Assembly (NCBI GenBank): GCA_958439195.1
Contig: OY288151.1
Span: 124,001-188,000 of the forward strand
DNA length: 64,000 nt
Source of the DNA: an uncultured Paracoccaceae bacterium
GTDB lineage: Bacteria > Pseudomonadota > Alphaproteobacteria > Rhodobacterales > Rhodobacteraceae
Direction of reading: 5' to 3'
Each line of letters begins with the position of its first letter. Within the stretch, counting starts at the first letter, position 1. The position numbers were made by a program, and so were the translations under genes. The notes beneath the pieces are model-generated. The model was not told the DNA's origin, ran no database searches, and was given only the letters and a program-made list of their open reading frames with translations. Positions 9,595 through 19,073 of this stretch are shown here, one piece after another.

Positions 9595-12500
9595 ATGAAC
9601 TTTTCCGCTTGGTCCATCCGAAACCCTGTCGCGCCACTGCTGGCTTTTGTTCTGTTGCTGGTTCTGGGCTGGCAAAGTTTCAACAGCCTGCCGATCACCC
9701 GTTTTCCAAATATCGACGTGCCCCTTGTGGCGGTCACGGTCAATCAATCGGGCGCCGCCCCGGCCGAAATGGAAACCCAGATCACCAAGGAAATCGAAGA
9801 CGCTGTCGCCGGGATCACTGGGGTAAAGAACGTCGTGTCCACGGTGACAGATGGCACATCGACCACCGTCGTCGAATACCGCATGGAAGTGCCCACCGAC
9901 AAGGCGGTGCAAGATACCAAGGACGCCATCGACCAGATCCGTGGCGATTTGCCAGGGTCGATCGAAGCGCCAATCGTCACGCGGATCGACGTCGAAGGCC
10001 AGGCCATCATGACCTTTGCCGTCAGCGCCCCCAACATGACCATCGAGGAACTGTCCTGGTTCGTTGACGACACAGTGATCCGTGGCCTGCAAGGCCGCCC
10101 CGGCATTGGCCGCGTAGATCGCTATGGCGGGGCAGACCGCGAAATTCGCATCGAACTCGATCCTGTAAAACTTGACAGTTATGGCATCACCGCCAGCGCC
10201 GTGAATGCGCAGTTGCGCGCCACCAACGCGAACCTTGGGTCCGGTCGGTCAGAACTGGGCGCAGGCGAACAGGCCATCCGCACGCTGGGCGATGCCAAGA
10301 CGGTTGAAAACCTTGCCAACACAACGATTGCCCTGCCATCGGGTCGGCATGTCCGACTTTCCGAACTTGGGCAAGTGAATGACACTTACGAAGAACTGCG
10401 GTCCTTTTCGCGCCTGAACGACGAACAGGTGGTCACCTTTGCCGTGTTCCGCGCAAAGGGCGCATCCGAGGTGTCGGTTGCAGAAGTGGTCAACGAACAG
10501 TTGGACAACCTGCGCAACGAAAACCCCGATGTGCAGATCAAGCTGGTCGATGAAACCGTCTTTTACACATACGGCAACTACGAATCCGCCCTGCATACGT
10601 TGATCGAAGGGGCGATCCTTGCCGTTCTGGTGGTGCTGGCCTTCCTCAAGAACTGGCGGGCCACGCTGATCTCGGCGGTGGCGCTGCCGTTGTCGGCAAT
10701 TCCCACCTTCTTTGTGATGGACCTGCTGGGTTTCTCGCTGAACCTTGTCAGCTTTCTTGCCATCACCCTGGCGACCGGGATCCTGGTCGATGACGCGATT
10801 GTCGAGGTGGAAAACATCGCCCGACATATCCGCATGGGAAAAACCCCCTATCGCGCGGCAATTGAAGCTGCCGATGAAATCGGCCTTGCCGTGATCGCCA
10901 CGTCCTTCACCATCGTGGCGGTGTTTGTGCCGGTTTCCTTCATGCCGGGCATTCCGGGGCAGTATTTCCGACAATTCGGCCTGACCGTGGCGATTGCCGT
11001 GATCTTCTCGCTGATCGTGGCGCGTCTTATCACGCCTATGATGGCCGCCTATCTGATGCGCGCCAAGGATGCCGAAGAAAAACACAGCGAAGACGGCCCT
11101 TTGATGAAAGGCTATCTCAAAGTGGTCAGCACGACCACGACAGGCCACTTCCTGAAAATCCCGGCTCGCTATCTGACGCTGCTGGGCGCCATCGCCGTGC
11201 TGGCTGTGTCGGTGCATTTCATGCTCAAGGTGCCGGGCAGTTTCATCCCACCCGAAGATGTCAGCCGCATCCCGATCTCGGTTGAACTCCCTCCCGGCAC
11301 AACGCTTGAAGAAACGGATCGCACCACACAGGCGATGGTTGCCGCCATCCGCGAGGTGGAGTGGGTCGAGAATGTCTTTGTCCTTGGTGGGTCTTCCCCG
11401 ACCGGCGACCGTGACATTCGTCGTGCATCGGTGACGGTTCTGCTGACACGCCTGGATCATTCACTGCTGTTGAAACTGTCACAGATCGGCAATTCCATCC
11501 CGCTTCTGAACATCCTGGTCCCGGATGTTGAAAACACGGGCCGTCCGATCCCGCAAAACGTGATCGAAGCGGAAATTTTTGAAAGACTGGCCCGGATTCC
11601 AGACATCCGCGCGTTCAAGCTGAATGATCGTGGCGAACGTGACCTGTCCTTCTCGATCCTTGCGAACAATGAGGCGGACCTGAATACTGCCGTGGCCCGG
11701 TTGGAAGAGGCGCTGTCCGGCGACCCGCTGCTGGCCAACGTGGCATCCGAAGGCGCATTGCCGCGCCCAGAGATCCAGATCACCCCGCGGGCGAATGAAG
11801 CGGCGCGCTTGGGCATCACCACCGCCCAAATCGCCGAAGTGGTTCGCGTTGCCACCATCGGTGATGTTGATGCGGCCTTGGCGAAACTTTCCATCGACAA
11901 CCGGCTTATCCCGGTTCGCGTGCGCCTGAACAATGCCAGCCGCGAAGACCTGGGCCGCATCGGTGCGCTGAAACTGACCACCGCATCAGGAGCAGCGGTT
12001 CCCCTGTCCGCCGTGGCCGACATCGCCATTGCCGAAGGGCCGTCAATGGTGGATCGCCTGAACCGCGAACGCCGCGCCACCATCGGTGCCAACCTGCCCG
12101 TCGGCGTGGCCCTTGGCACCGCCGCTGCCCGCTTCAACGAGGTGATCACCAGCGTCGAACTGCCCCCTGGTGTGCGCGTGCAAGAGGCAGGCGATGCCGA
12201 GGTGCAGCAGGAACTGATGGCCGCCTTTGGCAATGCCATGATCATGGGCCTGATGCTGGTGCTGACCGTGTTGATCCTGCTGTTCAAATCGGTGATCCAG
12301 CCGTTCACGATCCTTTTCTCACTGCCGCTTGCCATCGGTGGTGTGGCGGCGGCGCTGATCCTGACCAACTCGGCCCTGTCGATGCCGGTGTTGATCGGCA
12401 TCCTGATGCTGATGGGGATCGTGACCAAGAACGCCATCCTGCTGATCGACTTCGCTATCGAAATGCGCAATCAGGGCATGTCGCGCGCCGCTGCGGTGAT

Positions 12501-12867
12501 CGAGGCTGGCCATAAACGGGCGCGCCCGATCGTGATGACCTCTATCGCCATGTCGGCGGGGATGCTGCCTTCGGCGCTGGGTGTGGGTGAAGGCGGATCA
12601 TTCCGCGCGCCAATGGCCACGGCCGTGATCGGTGGCATCATCGTGTCCACCGTGCTGTCGCTGGTGATTGTCCCGGCCTTCTTCCTGATCATGGACGATC
12701 TGTCGGGTCTGCTTGCGCGCTTCTTCAACCGGTTCATCGGCCCGAAAGAGGCCGAACCCGCAGAACCCGCCGCCAGCATTCTGGCCGGACGCATCGACGA
12801 GTTGGAGGCCCGGCTTGATGGCCGTCCGCCACAAAGAACCACGCCCACGCTGCACGTTGCAGAATAA
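9595..12867 (+). CDS. RND efflux pump, HAE1-like inner membrane permease
   Basis: 1090 residues, the usual size for an AcrB-type transporter, with twelve predicted helices in two repeats and two large periplasmic loops. The first helix begins SIRNPVAPLLAF. The fourth-helix proton-relay motif GILVDDAIVEVENI has Asp399-Asp400. A second-half motif, MGIVTKNAILLIDF, matches helix 10 of the family. About 50 charged residues follow the last helix, a short cytoplasmic tail. It exports drugs, solvents or other amphiphiles using the proton gradient. An AGGGG site precedes the ATG and a strong terminator follows. The substrate cannot be told from sequence. Confidence 0.93.
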   Translation: MNFSAWSIRNPVAPLLAFVLLLVLGWQSFNSLPITRFPNIDVPLVAVTVNQSGAAPAEMETQITKEIEDAVAGITGVKNVVSTVTDGTSTTVVEYRMEVPTDKAVQDTKDAIDQIRGDLPGSIEAPIVTRIDVEGQAIMTFAVSAPNMTIEELSWFVDDTVIRGLQGRPGIGRVDRYGGADREIRIELDPVKLDSYGITASAVNAQLRATNANLGSGRSELGAGEQAIRTLGDAKTVENLANTTIALPSGRHVRLSELGQVNDTYEELRSFSRLNDEQVVTFAVFRAKGASEVSVAEVVNEQLDNLRNENPDVQIKLVDETVFYTYGNYESALHTLIEGAILAVLVVLAFLKNWRATLISAVALPLSAIPTFFVMDLLGFSLNLVSFLAITLATGILVDDAIVEVENIARHIRMGKTPYRAAIEAADEIGLAVIATSFTIVAVFVPVSFMPGIPGQYFRQFGLTVAIAVIFSLIVARLITPMMAAYLMRAKDAEEKHSEDGPLMKGYLKVVSTTTTGHFLKIPARYLTLLGAIAVLAVSVHFMLKVPGSFIPPEDVSRIPISVELPPGTTLEETDRTTQAMVAAIREVEWVENVFVLGGSSPTGDRDIRRASVTVLLTRLDHSLLLKLSQIGNSIPLLNILVPDVENTGRPIPQNVIEAEIFERLARIPDIRAFKLNDRGERDLSFSILANNEADLNTAVARLEEALSGDPLLANVASEGALPRPEIQITPRANEAARLGITTAQIAEVVRVATIGDVDAALAKLSIDNRLIPVRVRLNNASREDLGRIGALKLTTASGAAVPLSAVADIAIAEGPSMVDRLNRERRATIGANLPVGVALGTAAARFNEVITSVELPPGVRVQEAGDAEVQQELMAAFGNAMIMGLMLVLTVLILLFKSVIQPFTILFSLPLAIGGVAAALILTNSALSMPVLIGILMLMGIVTKNAILLIDFAIEMRNQGMSRAAAVIEAGHKRARPIVMTSIAMSAGMLPSALGVGEGGSFRAPMATAVIGGIIVSTVLSLVIVPAFFLIMDDLSGLLARFFNRFIGPKEAEPAEPAASILAGRIDELEARLDGRPPQRTTPTLHVAE

Positions 12868-12870
12868 AGA

Positions 12871-12899
12871 AAGGCCCGGTTCACCACCGGGCCTTTTTC
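12871..12899 (+). terminator. Rho-independent terminator of the RND operon
   Basis: A perfect 10-bp stem (AAGGCCCGGT / ACCGGGCCTT) with a 5-base loop, followed by a short T run. It starts 4 bases after the pump stop codon. It may also help end the convergent ureohydrolase transcript, though the T run on that side is weaker. Confidence 0.88.
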
Positions 12900-12918
12900 C
12901 TGAAGCGTTTCGGCGTCG

Positions 12919-13893
12919 CTAGAATGTCAGCCCTGAAAAACGCGACGGGCGCTGTGGCACACCCGGCAGAACGCACAGCATTTCATACAGCAGGTTCGCC
13001 CCGATCAACGCGGTATTCCCCGACGGGTCATAGGGCGGCGACACTTCGACCAGATCACCCCCCACGATGTTCAACCCGGCGCAACCGCGCACAATCTCCA
13101 ACCCTTGCCACGTGCTCAATCCGCCGGGTTCCACCGTGCCTGTGCCGGGGGCAAAGGCAGGATCAAGGCTGTCGATGTCATAGGTGATATAGACCGGCGC
13201 ATCGCCAACCTTTTCCCGGACGATCGCCATCAGCCCTGCCAATGACTTGTGCCAGCATTCCTCGGCCTGCACGACTGTCCAGCCTTTGTCGCGCGCCCAG
13301 TCGAAATCTTCGGCGGCATAGCCCGTTCCGCGCAGCCCGATCTGGAACACCTTGTCATTGATCAGGCAGCCATCCTCCCACGCGCGGCGGAACGGGCAGC
13401 CATGCGCCACCTTTTCACCGAACATCGTGTCATTGATGTCCGCATGGGCATCGACATGGATCAACGCCACAGGCCCATGCTTTTCCTTCATCGCCCGCAG
13501 GATCGGCCAGGTCAGCGTGTGGTCGCCCCCCAGCGTCAGCGGAACCGCCCCATCCGCCAGCACCTGACGATAGAAGTCGGTGATGATGTCGACAGTCTTT
13601 TTCAGATCAAAGGTGTTGATCGGCACATCCCCGATATCGGCCACCTGCAAATGGTCAAACGGTGCCGCCCCGGTCGCCATGTTATAGGGGCGCAGCATCC
13701 GCGACTCGTCGCGTATCTGCCGCGGACCCAGCCGCGTGCCCGACCGGTTCGATGTGCCGTGATCCATTGGAATGCCAATGAACGCCACATCCAACCCCTT
13801 GGCGCTGGTCGCCGCAGGCAGGCGCATCATCGTGGCAGGCCCGCCAAAACGCGCCATCTCGTTGCCGCCCAAAGGTTGGTTGAACCCTGTCAT
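12919..13893 (-). CDS. speB: Agmatinase/guanidinobutyrase-like ureohydrolase
   Basis: 324 residues of the arginase/agmatinase superfamily. The binuclear Mn-binding motifs are all present: GGDHTLTWP, HVDAHADINDT and DIDSLDPAFAPGTG. Members hydrolyse a guanidino group to urea plus an amine (agmatine to putrescine, or 4-guanidinobutyrate to GABA). Which one applies here is not decidable, and the SNRSGTRLGPR substrate loop fits either subgroup. The ATG overlaps the stop of the MBL gene (ATGA), and a GGAAGGAAAAGG stretch precedes it. It is the last gene of the Pot-like transporter operon, so its substrate is probably what that transporter imports. Confidence 0.85.
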   Translation of the reverse strand: MTGFNQPLGGNEMARFGGPATMMRLPAATSAKGLDVAFIGIPMDHGTSNRSGTRLGPRQIRDESRMLRPYNMATGAAPFDHLQVADIGDVPINTFDLKKTVDIITDFYRQVLADGAVPLTLGGDHTLTWPILRAMKEKHGPVALIHVDAHADINDTMFGEKVAHGCPFRRAWEDGCLINDKVFQIGLRGTGYAAEDFDWARDKGWTVVQAEECWHKSLAGLMAIVREKVGDAPVYITYDIDSLDPAFAPGTGTVEPGGLSTWQGLEIVRGCAGLNIVGGDLVEVSPPYDPSGNTALIGANLLYEMLCVLPGVPQRPSRFSGLTF

Positions 13894-14618
13894 CTGCCTT
13901 TTCCTTCCAGCCAGTCGCGTACGATCGTCTTGTGTCGCTCGCCTGAATAACTTGGGAAATGCCCGCCATGCACCACTCGCACCGGCAGCGCCAACAACCG
14001 TTCCATAGACCGGATATACTGCGCCTGTTCCAGCGCGCTAGTGCCTTCGATCAGCTCGCCATCATAGACGATGTCACCCGAAAACAGCACACCCGTCGCC
14101 GCCTCCCACAGCGCGATGCCGCCCGGTGAATGGCCGGGGGTGTGGATCACCTCAAACCGGCGATCCCCCAGATCGACCATATCCCCATCCCACAACAGCC
14201 GTGTCGCCGGTGCCGCCGCCACGGCATAGGTTTCTGACCGATAGGGTTCCGGCGGCAGTGCGGTGAAGATGTCATCCGTCACATACTTGTCGGCATAGGT
14301 GTTCTCGCGCGTTGGCGCGCGCAGCAGATGCGCCTCGGCCCCGTGGCAGGACCGGCAGGGAAATTCGTGATGGCATCCCACATGGTCAAAATGCGTGTGG
14401 CTCGCCACTGCCTCCAGCGGCCGCTCTGTTACCATCGGCACCCAATCCCGCAGGCTGACCACGCCCATCCCGCTATCCACCAGCATGTCACGATCCCGCC
14501 CCCGCACATGCCAGACATTGCAGCGATAGAATTCCCGCACATGCGGCTCATCGATCCAGGTCACACCGTCGCCGACCGACCGCACACGCCACCAATCCCC
14601 CGGCCCCATTCGATCCAT
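13890..14618 (-). CDS. MBL-fold metallo-hydrolase
   Basis: 242 residues with the metallo-beta-lactamase signature HTHFDH, further metal ligands in TPGHSPGG and SGDIVYDGEL, and a final His in VHGGHFPSY. The start ATG overlaps the transporter ATPase stop by one base (TAATG) with GGAGG 5 bases upstream. The much longer upstream open frame lies inside the ATPase gene and is not used. Members of this group hydrolyse thioesters, lactones or phosphoesters; the substrate here is unknown. Sitting between the transporter and the ureohydrolase, it probably handles a related intermediate. Confidence 0.82.
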   Translation of the reverse strand: MDRMGPGDWWRVRSVGDGVTWIDEPHVREFYRCNVWHVRGRDRDMLVDSGMGVVSLRDWVPMVTERPLEAVASHTHFDHVGCHHEFPCRSCHGAEAHLLRAPTRENTYADKYVTDDIFTALPPEPYRSETYAVAAAPATRLLWDGDMVDLGDRRFEVIHTPGHSPGGIALWEAATGVLFSGDIVYDGELIEGTSALEQAQYIRSMERLLALPVRVVHGGHFPSYSGERHKTIVRDWLEGKGR

Positions 14619-15616
14619 TATGCCTCCAGCACCACGAAATCCTGCGCCCCCAGGTCCATCACCGCCCCCACCTCTGGTGCTGCACCCTGCGCAAGATGCA
14701 CCACCAGCCGCAGGTCCGGCTCGGCCAAAGGCGACACATGGGCGCGCAGATAGGTGCCAAAGAAGGTTGTCTCCTCCACTCGGCAGGGACCAATCCGCAA
14801 CGCGCCCCCTTCGGAAATCGCCTCTGGCCGGACGCACAGCACCCCATCCGGCACCGCCAAAGGCCCCAGCGCCGATTGGCCCGCACTGACGGCAATCTTG
14901 TTCACCTCACCCATGAACCCGGCGGAAAACAGGCTTTTGGGCCGCAGATACACGTCACGCGGGGGGCCGATATCGGCAATCTTGCCGCCATTCATCACCA
15001 CGATCCGGTCGGCAATCGCCATCGCCTCTTCCTGATCATGGGTCACATGCACAAACGTCGTGCCCACCCGCCGCTGGATCGCCTTCAATTCATCCTGCAT
15101 CGCGCGCCGCAGCTTCAAATCCAGCGCCCCCAGCGGTTCATCCAAGAGCAGCACATCCGGCTCCACCGCCAAGGCCCGCGCCAGCGCCACCCGCTGTCGC
15201 TGCCCGCCGCTCAACTCATGCGGCCGCCGCGCCCCGCGCCCCTCCAGCCCCACCAAGGCCAGCATCTCGTCGGCCTTCGCATCGCGCGCGGCCTTCGCCA
15301 CGCCCCGCATCCGCAACCCGAACCCCACGTTTTCGGCCAATGTCATATGCGGAAACAGCGCGTAATCCTGAAACACCGTCGTCGTGGGGCGGTCCTTGGC
15401 TGCCACGCCCGCCATATCCCGACCGCCGATCAGAACCACCCCTGCCGTCGGCTCGGCAAACCCGCCGATGATATTCAACAGCGTGGTCTTGCCGCAACCC
15501 GACGGCCCCAACAGCACCACGAACTCCCCCGCCGCAATCTCCAGATCAACGGCATCCAGCGCCAAGGCACTGCCATAGCGTTGGCTTACGCTGCGAATGG
15601 ATACGCCCGCTGTCAT
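14618..15616 (-). CDS. Spermidine/putrescine-type ABC transporter ATP-binding protein (PotA-like)
   Basis: 332 residues. Walker A GPSGCGKTT, Q-loop VFQDYALFPHM, signature LSGGQRQRVALARA, Walker B LLLDEPLGALD and switch His in HVTHDQEEAMA are all intact. A C-terminal TOBE-like domain occupies about 235-332. It energises import at the cytoplasmic face. Its ATG overlaps the stop of the upstream permease (ATGA), and its TAA overlaps the MBL start. PotA-like ATPases serve polyamine, betaine-like and other small cation importers, so the family name alone does not fix the substrate. Confidence 0.92.
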   Translation of the reverse strand: MTAGVSIRSVSQRYGSALALDAVDLEIAAGEFVVLLGPSGCGKTTLLNIIGGFAEPTAGVVLIGGRDMAGVAAKDRPTTTVFQDYALFPHMTLAENVGFGLRMRGVAKAARDAKADEMLALVGLEGRGARRPHELSGGQRQRVALARALAVEPDVLLLDEPLGALDLKLRRAMQDELKAIQRRVGTTFVHVTHDQEEAMAIADRIVVMNGGKIADIGPPRDVYLRPKSLFSAGFMGEVNKIAVSAGQSALGPLAVPDGVLCVRPEAISEGGALRIGPCRVEETTFFGTYLRAHVSPLAEPDLRLVVHLAQGAAPEVGAVMDLGAQDFVVLEA

Positions 15617-16380
15617 TTCACCCTCCGGAACACGAATACTTCAAGCACCACGACCAGCGTGACAGACACCAGAAACACCAGCGACCCCACGGCATTCGTC
15701 GCCGGCGAAAGCCCAGACCGCAGCATCGACCAGATTTCCACCGGCAACGTCACATCGAACCGGGTCAGCAGGAATGCGATGATGAATTCATCCCAACTGA
15801 AGGTGACAGACAGAAAGAACGCCGCCGCCAGCGGTGCCGCCAACATTGGTGCCGATACCAGGACCAACACCTTCCACTCCGGCGCCCCCAGATCGCGCGC
15901 CGCACGTTCGGCATTCTTCTGATGGTCCCCCATCGCCGCATAGGTGATGGCAAAGCACAAAGGCAGGTTGATCACCACATGCCCCACCGCCGCCGTCCAC
16001 AGCGACAGCCGCACGCCGGTCTGATTGAACAGTGTCAGCAGGCCCAGCGCGATGATCAGGTAACTCACTGTCATTGGCGCAATCAGTACGCCGCGCAACA
16101 ACACAGACCCCGGCAACCGCACACGCGCCAACGCATGCGCCGCCAGAAACCCAAGGACCAGCGCGATCAGCGACGACACCACCGCCACCAGCGCCGAATT
16201 CGCCAGCGCCGCCATCAGATCGCGGTCGCCCAGAACCTTTGCATACCAGTCCAGCGTCACACCCTGAAACGGCGGCACGGGCAGACGGCCATCCTGAAAG
16301 GAAAACGCCACCAGAACCGCCACCGGCAGAAAGACAAAGGCATAGGCCAGCGCCAGATAGACCCAGGACAGGACACGCAT
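15613..16380 (-). CDS. ABC transporter permease (PotC-like)
   Basis: 255 residues with six predicted membrane helices and the cytoplasmic EAA-type coupling loop (NAERAARDLGAPEWKV near residue 155). It is the second membrane subunit of the Pot-like importer. It begins 4 bases after the PotB-like gene and overlaps the ATPase gene by 4 bases, so the subunits are translationally coupled. Length matches the PotC family. Confidence 0.9.
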   Translation of the reverse strand: MRVLSWVYLALAYAFVFLPVAVLVAFSFQDGRLPVPPFQGVTLDWYAKVLGDRDLMAALANSALVAVVSSLIALVLGFLAAHALARVRLPGSVLLRGVLIAPMTVSYLIIALGLLTLFNQTGVRLSLWTAAVGHVVINLPLCFAITYAAMGDHQKNAERAARDLGAPEWKVLVLVSAPMLAAPLAAAFFLSVTFSWDEFIIAFLLTRFDVTLPVEIWSMLRSGLSPATNAVGSLVFLVSVTLVVVLEVFVFRRVK

Positions 16381-16384
16381 CGCT

Positions 16385-17239
16385 CTACACCCGATCCAGT
16401 CGCAGCCATCGGCTGCTGGCGAAATAGGCCAACGTCACCACCGCCATCAGCACCACCGACAGCGCCGAGGCCAGCGGGAAATTCCCGCTTCTCCCCAGTT
16501 GCAGCATGATCAGTTGCGGCAGCGTCAATTCCGCATTCCCGCCCAGGATCTGTGGCGTGATGTAATCCCCGATGCACAGCACGAATGTCAGGAATGCCCC
16601 CGTCACCACCCCCGGCAATGTCAGCGGCAGGATCACGTGCCGGAACACCGCCCACCGCCCGGCCCCCAGGTCTGCCGCGGCACGGGCATAATTGGGCGAC
16701 AGTTGGATCAGGTTCGCATAGATCGTCAGCGTCAGAAGCATCACAAAGAAATGGACAAACCCAATCACCGTGGCCGTTCGTGTCGCGGCAATCTCCAACG
16801 GTTCAGCAATCACCCCCAACCCCAGCAGCGCCTTGTTGACCACCCCGTTTTGGCCCAACACCAGAAGCCACGCATAGGATCGCACAACGTAGGACGTCCA
16901 GAACGGCAGCACAGCCAATAACAGGGCCAACCGTTGCCACCGCGCAGGCACCCGAAAGGCAATGATCGCCGCCAAAGGATAGGCCAACACGACTGACACC
17001 ACCGTCACCACCAGCGTGATCTCAAGGCTGTTGATCAGCGCCTTCAGCATCGTCCAGTCGGTAAAGATGCGGATGTAATTGCCGGGATCAAAGCCCTGCA
17101 CCACCTCGCGCCCCTCCATCCGCGCAAAGGACAGGGCCAGCATGGCAAGGAAAGGCAGCACGAAAAAAGCGCCAGTCCAAAGCAGGGCAGGGGCCACAAG
17201 GCCCCAACCCAACCGTTTTTCAGATCGTGCCAGTGTCAC
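16385..17239 (-). CDS. ABC transporter permease (PotB-like)
   Basis: 284 residues with six predicted helices; the coupling loop is NYARAAADLGAGRWAV near residue 180. It pairs with the PotC-like permease to form the channel. The N-terminal cytoplasmic stretch before the first helix (LVAPALLWTGAFFVLPFL) is short. It starts 4 bases after the substrate-binding protein stop, consistent with one transcript running from the binding protein to the ureohydrolase. Confidence 0.9.
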   Translation of the reverse strand: MTLARSEKRLGWGLVAPALLWTGAFFVLPFLAMLALSFARMEGREVVQGFDPGNYIRIFTDWTMLKALINSLEITLVVTVVSVVLAYPLAAIIAFRVPARWQRLALLLAVLPFWTSYVVRSYAWLLVLGQNGVVNKALLGLGVIAEPLEIAATRTATVIGFVHFFVMLLTLTIYANLIQLSPNYARAAADLGAGRWAVFRHVILPLTLPGVVTGAFLTFVLCIGDYITPQILGGNAELTLPQLIMLQLGRSGNFPLASALSVVLMAVVTLAYFASSRWLRLDRV

Positions 17240-17243
17240 GCTG

Positions 17244-18296
17244 TCACTGGTTCAGCATTTCGGTCCACATGTCCTGCATCGCTGTATCCAGCTCTGCATC
17301 CGGGATCGGGTAAAGCTGCGCCCGCTTCAGGAATTCGGGCTGTTCATTCCAGCGCAGCACCGCCCGCTGTTCCATGCTCAGTGCATCGCCTGTCTTGGCA
17401 TTCGCGGGCATCCCCCAATAGCAGGACGATGTCGCCAGCTTCGCCTGTCCCTCGGGCGACACGATGTATTTCACGAACTCCAGCGCCAGATCAGGCTGGG
17501 TGGACCCGGCCACCACCCCAATCGACTGCGCCCAGCGCAACCCGCCCTGCTTCGGGATCGTCCAATCCAGGTTCGGGTTATCGGCGGCCAGCACGGCGGT
17601 CAGCCATTCGCCACCGCCCACCACGATATCAACCTCGCCCGTGGCCAGCGCCGTCTGCGCGGATACCACATCTGATACCTGCTTGGATGCCGCGCGCAGT
17701 TTCATCAGCGGATCTTTCAGGCTGGGCAGGGTTTCCGCCGTGATGTCCGCAGTATTGACGCCCTGTCCCAACGCCACCAGACCCAGAACCGGAAGGTAAT
17801 AGTCATAGATGCCGATCCGCCCATCATACTTGCCGCTGGTCAGCGCGGCCATATCCTCCATATCGGCCGGATCAACCTTGGTCTTGTCGTAGGAAATGGT
17901 GTTGTAGCCAAACTTTTCGGTCACGGCATAGGTCTTGCCATCGACGGTGTTGTTTTCGGCCATCACCAGTTCGGGAAAGAAATTTGCGGTCGGCAACTGA
18001 TCGGCTGGCAGTTCCGCCAGATACCCCGCCTCGACAGCACGGCCCACATCCACCGAATCAATCACCAGAACATCCCAATCACCTGGCTGCGACTGATCCA
18101 GGATCGCCAGCCCTGCTGCGGTGCCTTCATACTCCTTCAGGTTCACCGTAACGCCGAACTTTTCCTCGAACGGTTCAATCAGCGCGGGATCGGTATGGTC
18201 ACACCAGACCAGCGCATTCAACTCTTGTGCAAAGGACGGGCTTGTCACCGCCAAAAGCGCAAGGGCAGTCAGTGGAAGGGTCGAAAACTGGGCCAT
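17244..18296 (-). CDS. ABC transporter periplasmic substrate-binding protein (PotD-like)
   Basis: 350 residues from ATG 18296, which has GGAG 6 bases upstream; an ATG 12 bases earlier lacks this. The signal peptide covers about 1-24 (cleavage near SFAQE). The mature protein matches the PotD/PotF fold. Landmarks are ALVWCDHTDP at the start of the first lobe, FGYNTISYD in the middle and EFVKYIVSPEGQ near the end. It captures the ligand in the periplasm for the PotBC-like permeases. The neighbouring ureohydrolase and demethylase suggest a guanidino, polyamine or N-methylated ligand; this is inference. Confidence 0.9.
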   Translation of the reverse strand: MAQFSTLPLTALALLAVTSPSFAQELNALVWCDHTDPALIEPFEEKFGVTVNLKEYEGTAAGLAILDQSQPGDWDVLVIDSVDVGRAVEAGYLAELPADQLPTANFFPELVMAENNTVDGKTYAVTEKFGYNTISYDKTKVDPADMEDMAALTSGKYDGRIGIYDYYLPVLGLVALGQGVNTADITAETLPSLKDPLMKLRAASKQVSDVVSAQTALATGEVDIVVGGGEWLTAVLAADNPNLDWTIPKQGGLRWAQSIGVVAGSTQPDLALEFVKYIVSPEGQAKLATSSCYWGMPANAKTGDALSMEQRAVLRWNEQPEFLKRAQLYPIPDAELDTAMQDMWTEMLNQ

Positions 18297-18352
18297 TCTT
18301 CTCTCCATGTCGGGTTCGGGACGCGCTTCTGCACGGCGCGATCACAAAAATA

Positions 18353-18380
18353 ATTGAGTTCGTTCATTTTTGAAGTCAAT
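18353..18380. promoter_or_regulatory. Imperfect inverted repeat, candidate TetR operator
   Basis: ATTGAgTTC and GAAgTCAAT form 9-base arms with one mismatch around a 10-base centre. The site lies in the divergent gap between the Pot-like operon and a TetR gene. On the - strand TTGACA and TTGACT motifs sit in the same segment and could serve as -35 boxes for the transporter operon. Confidence 0.4.
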
Positions 18381-18403
18381 GTCAAAAAACGGGCATTATG
18401 TGA

Positions 18404-19030
18404 ATGGTGATCATGACTGGACTGCGCGAAAGACAAAAGGCCGACCGCACCCACCGCATCCTCGAGGCGGCCTCACGCCTGTTCCGGGATCAGGGGTATG
18501 GTGCGATCCGTATCGAAGATATCGCCCAAGCAGCCGAAGTTTCTGTCGGCACACTTTACAACTATTTCACCAACAAGGGTGATCTCCTCCTCGCCATCGT
18601 GTCGATGGAGGTGGAAGAGGTGCTGGAATCCGGCAAATCTGTCGTCGCCAATCCACCATCAGACATCGCCCGTGCGCTGCGCGTGTTGTTGGGCATCTAC
18701 TACGACCATTCACTTTTCTACCTGTCCAAGGAAATGTGGCGCACCGCGATGGCCATTTCCATCGAGGCGCCGGGAACCCCCTTTTCGGCCCGCTACACCG
18801 AACTCGACAGCCTGCTTGCGGCCCAGGTTTGCGATCTGATCCACGAATTGCAGCACCGGGGTTACGCCCGCGCAGATGTGGATTCTGCGGCGGTGGGGCA
18901 GCTTTTGTTCAACAACCTGAACCAGATGTTCACCGAATTTGTGAAACAGGATTCGATGTCGCTTTCCGCCCTGCATGCCGCAACTGCGCGTCAGAATGCA
19001 CCCATCGCCGATCTTCTGGCCCGGCGCTGA
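18404..19030 (+). CDS. TetR family transcriptional regulator
   Basis: 208 residues (199 if the third in-frame start, ATG 18413, is used). The N-terminal helix-turn-helix is clear: RILEAASRLFRDQGYGAIRI, then IAQAAEVSVGTLYNYFTNKGDLL. The C-terminal domain carries ligand-binding helices with no recognisable specificity. It is divergent from the Pot-like operon and 108 bases from its first gene, so it probably controls that operon and itself through the inverted repeat at 18353-18380. A likely inducer is the transported compound. Confidence 0.88.
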   Translation: MVIMTGLRERQKADRTHRILEAASRLFRDQGYGAIRIEDIAQAAEVSVGTLYNYFTNKGDLLLAIVSMEVEEVLESGKSVVANPPSDIARALRVLLGIYYDHSLFYLSKEMWRTAMAISIEAPGTPFSARYTELDSLLAAQVCDLIHELQHRGYARADVDSAAVGQLLFNNLNQMFTEFVKQDSMSLSALHAATARQNAPIADLLARR

Positions 19031-19073
19031 ACCGTTCACCTTGGGCCAAATATCCAAATCCACCCATGCAACC

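Noticed and set aside
10249..11460. 403-residue open frame antisense to the RND pump gene
   Set aside because: It is the mirror of a well-conserved pump gene in high-GC DNA, rich in His/Arg/Gly, with no recognisable domain.
14696..15922. 408-residue + strand open frame across the Pot-like ATPase and permease genes
   Set aside because: It is antisense to intact Walker and signature motifs, with a His/Gln/Pro/Arg-rich composition typical of shadow frames.
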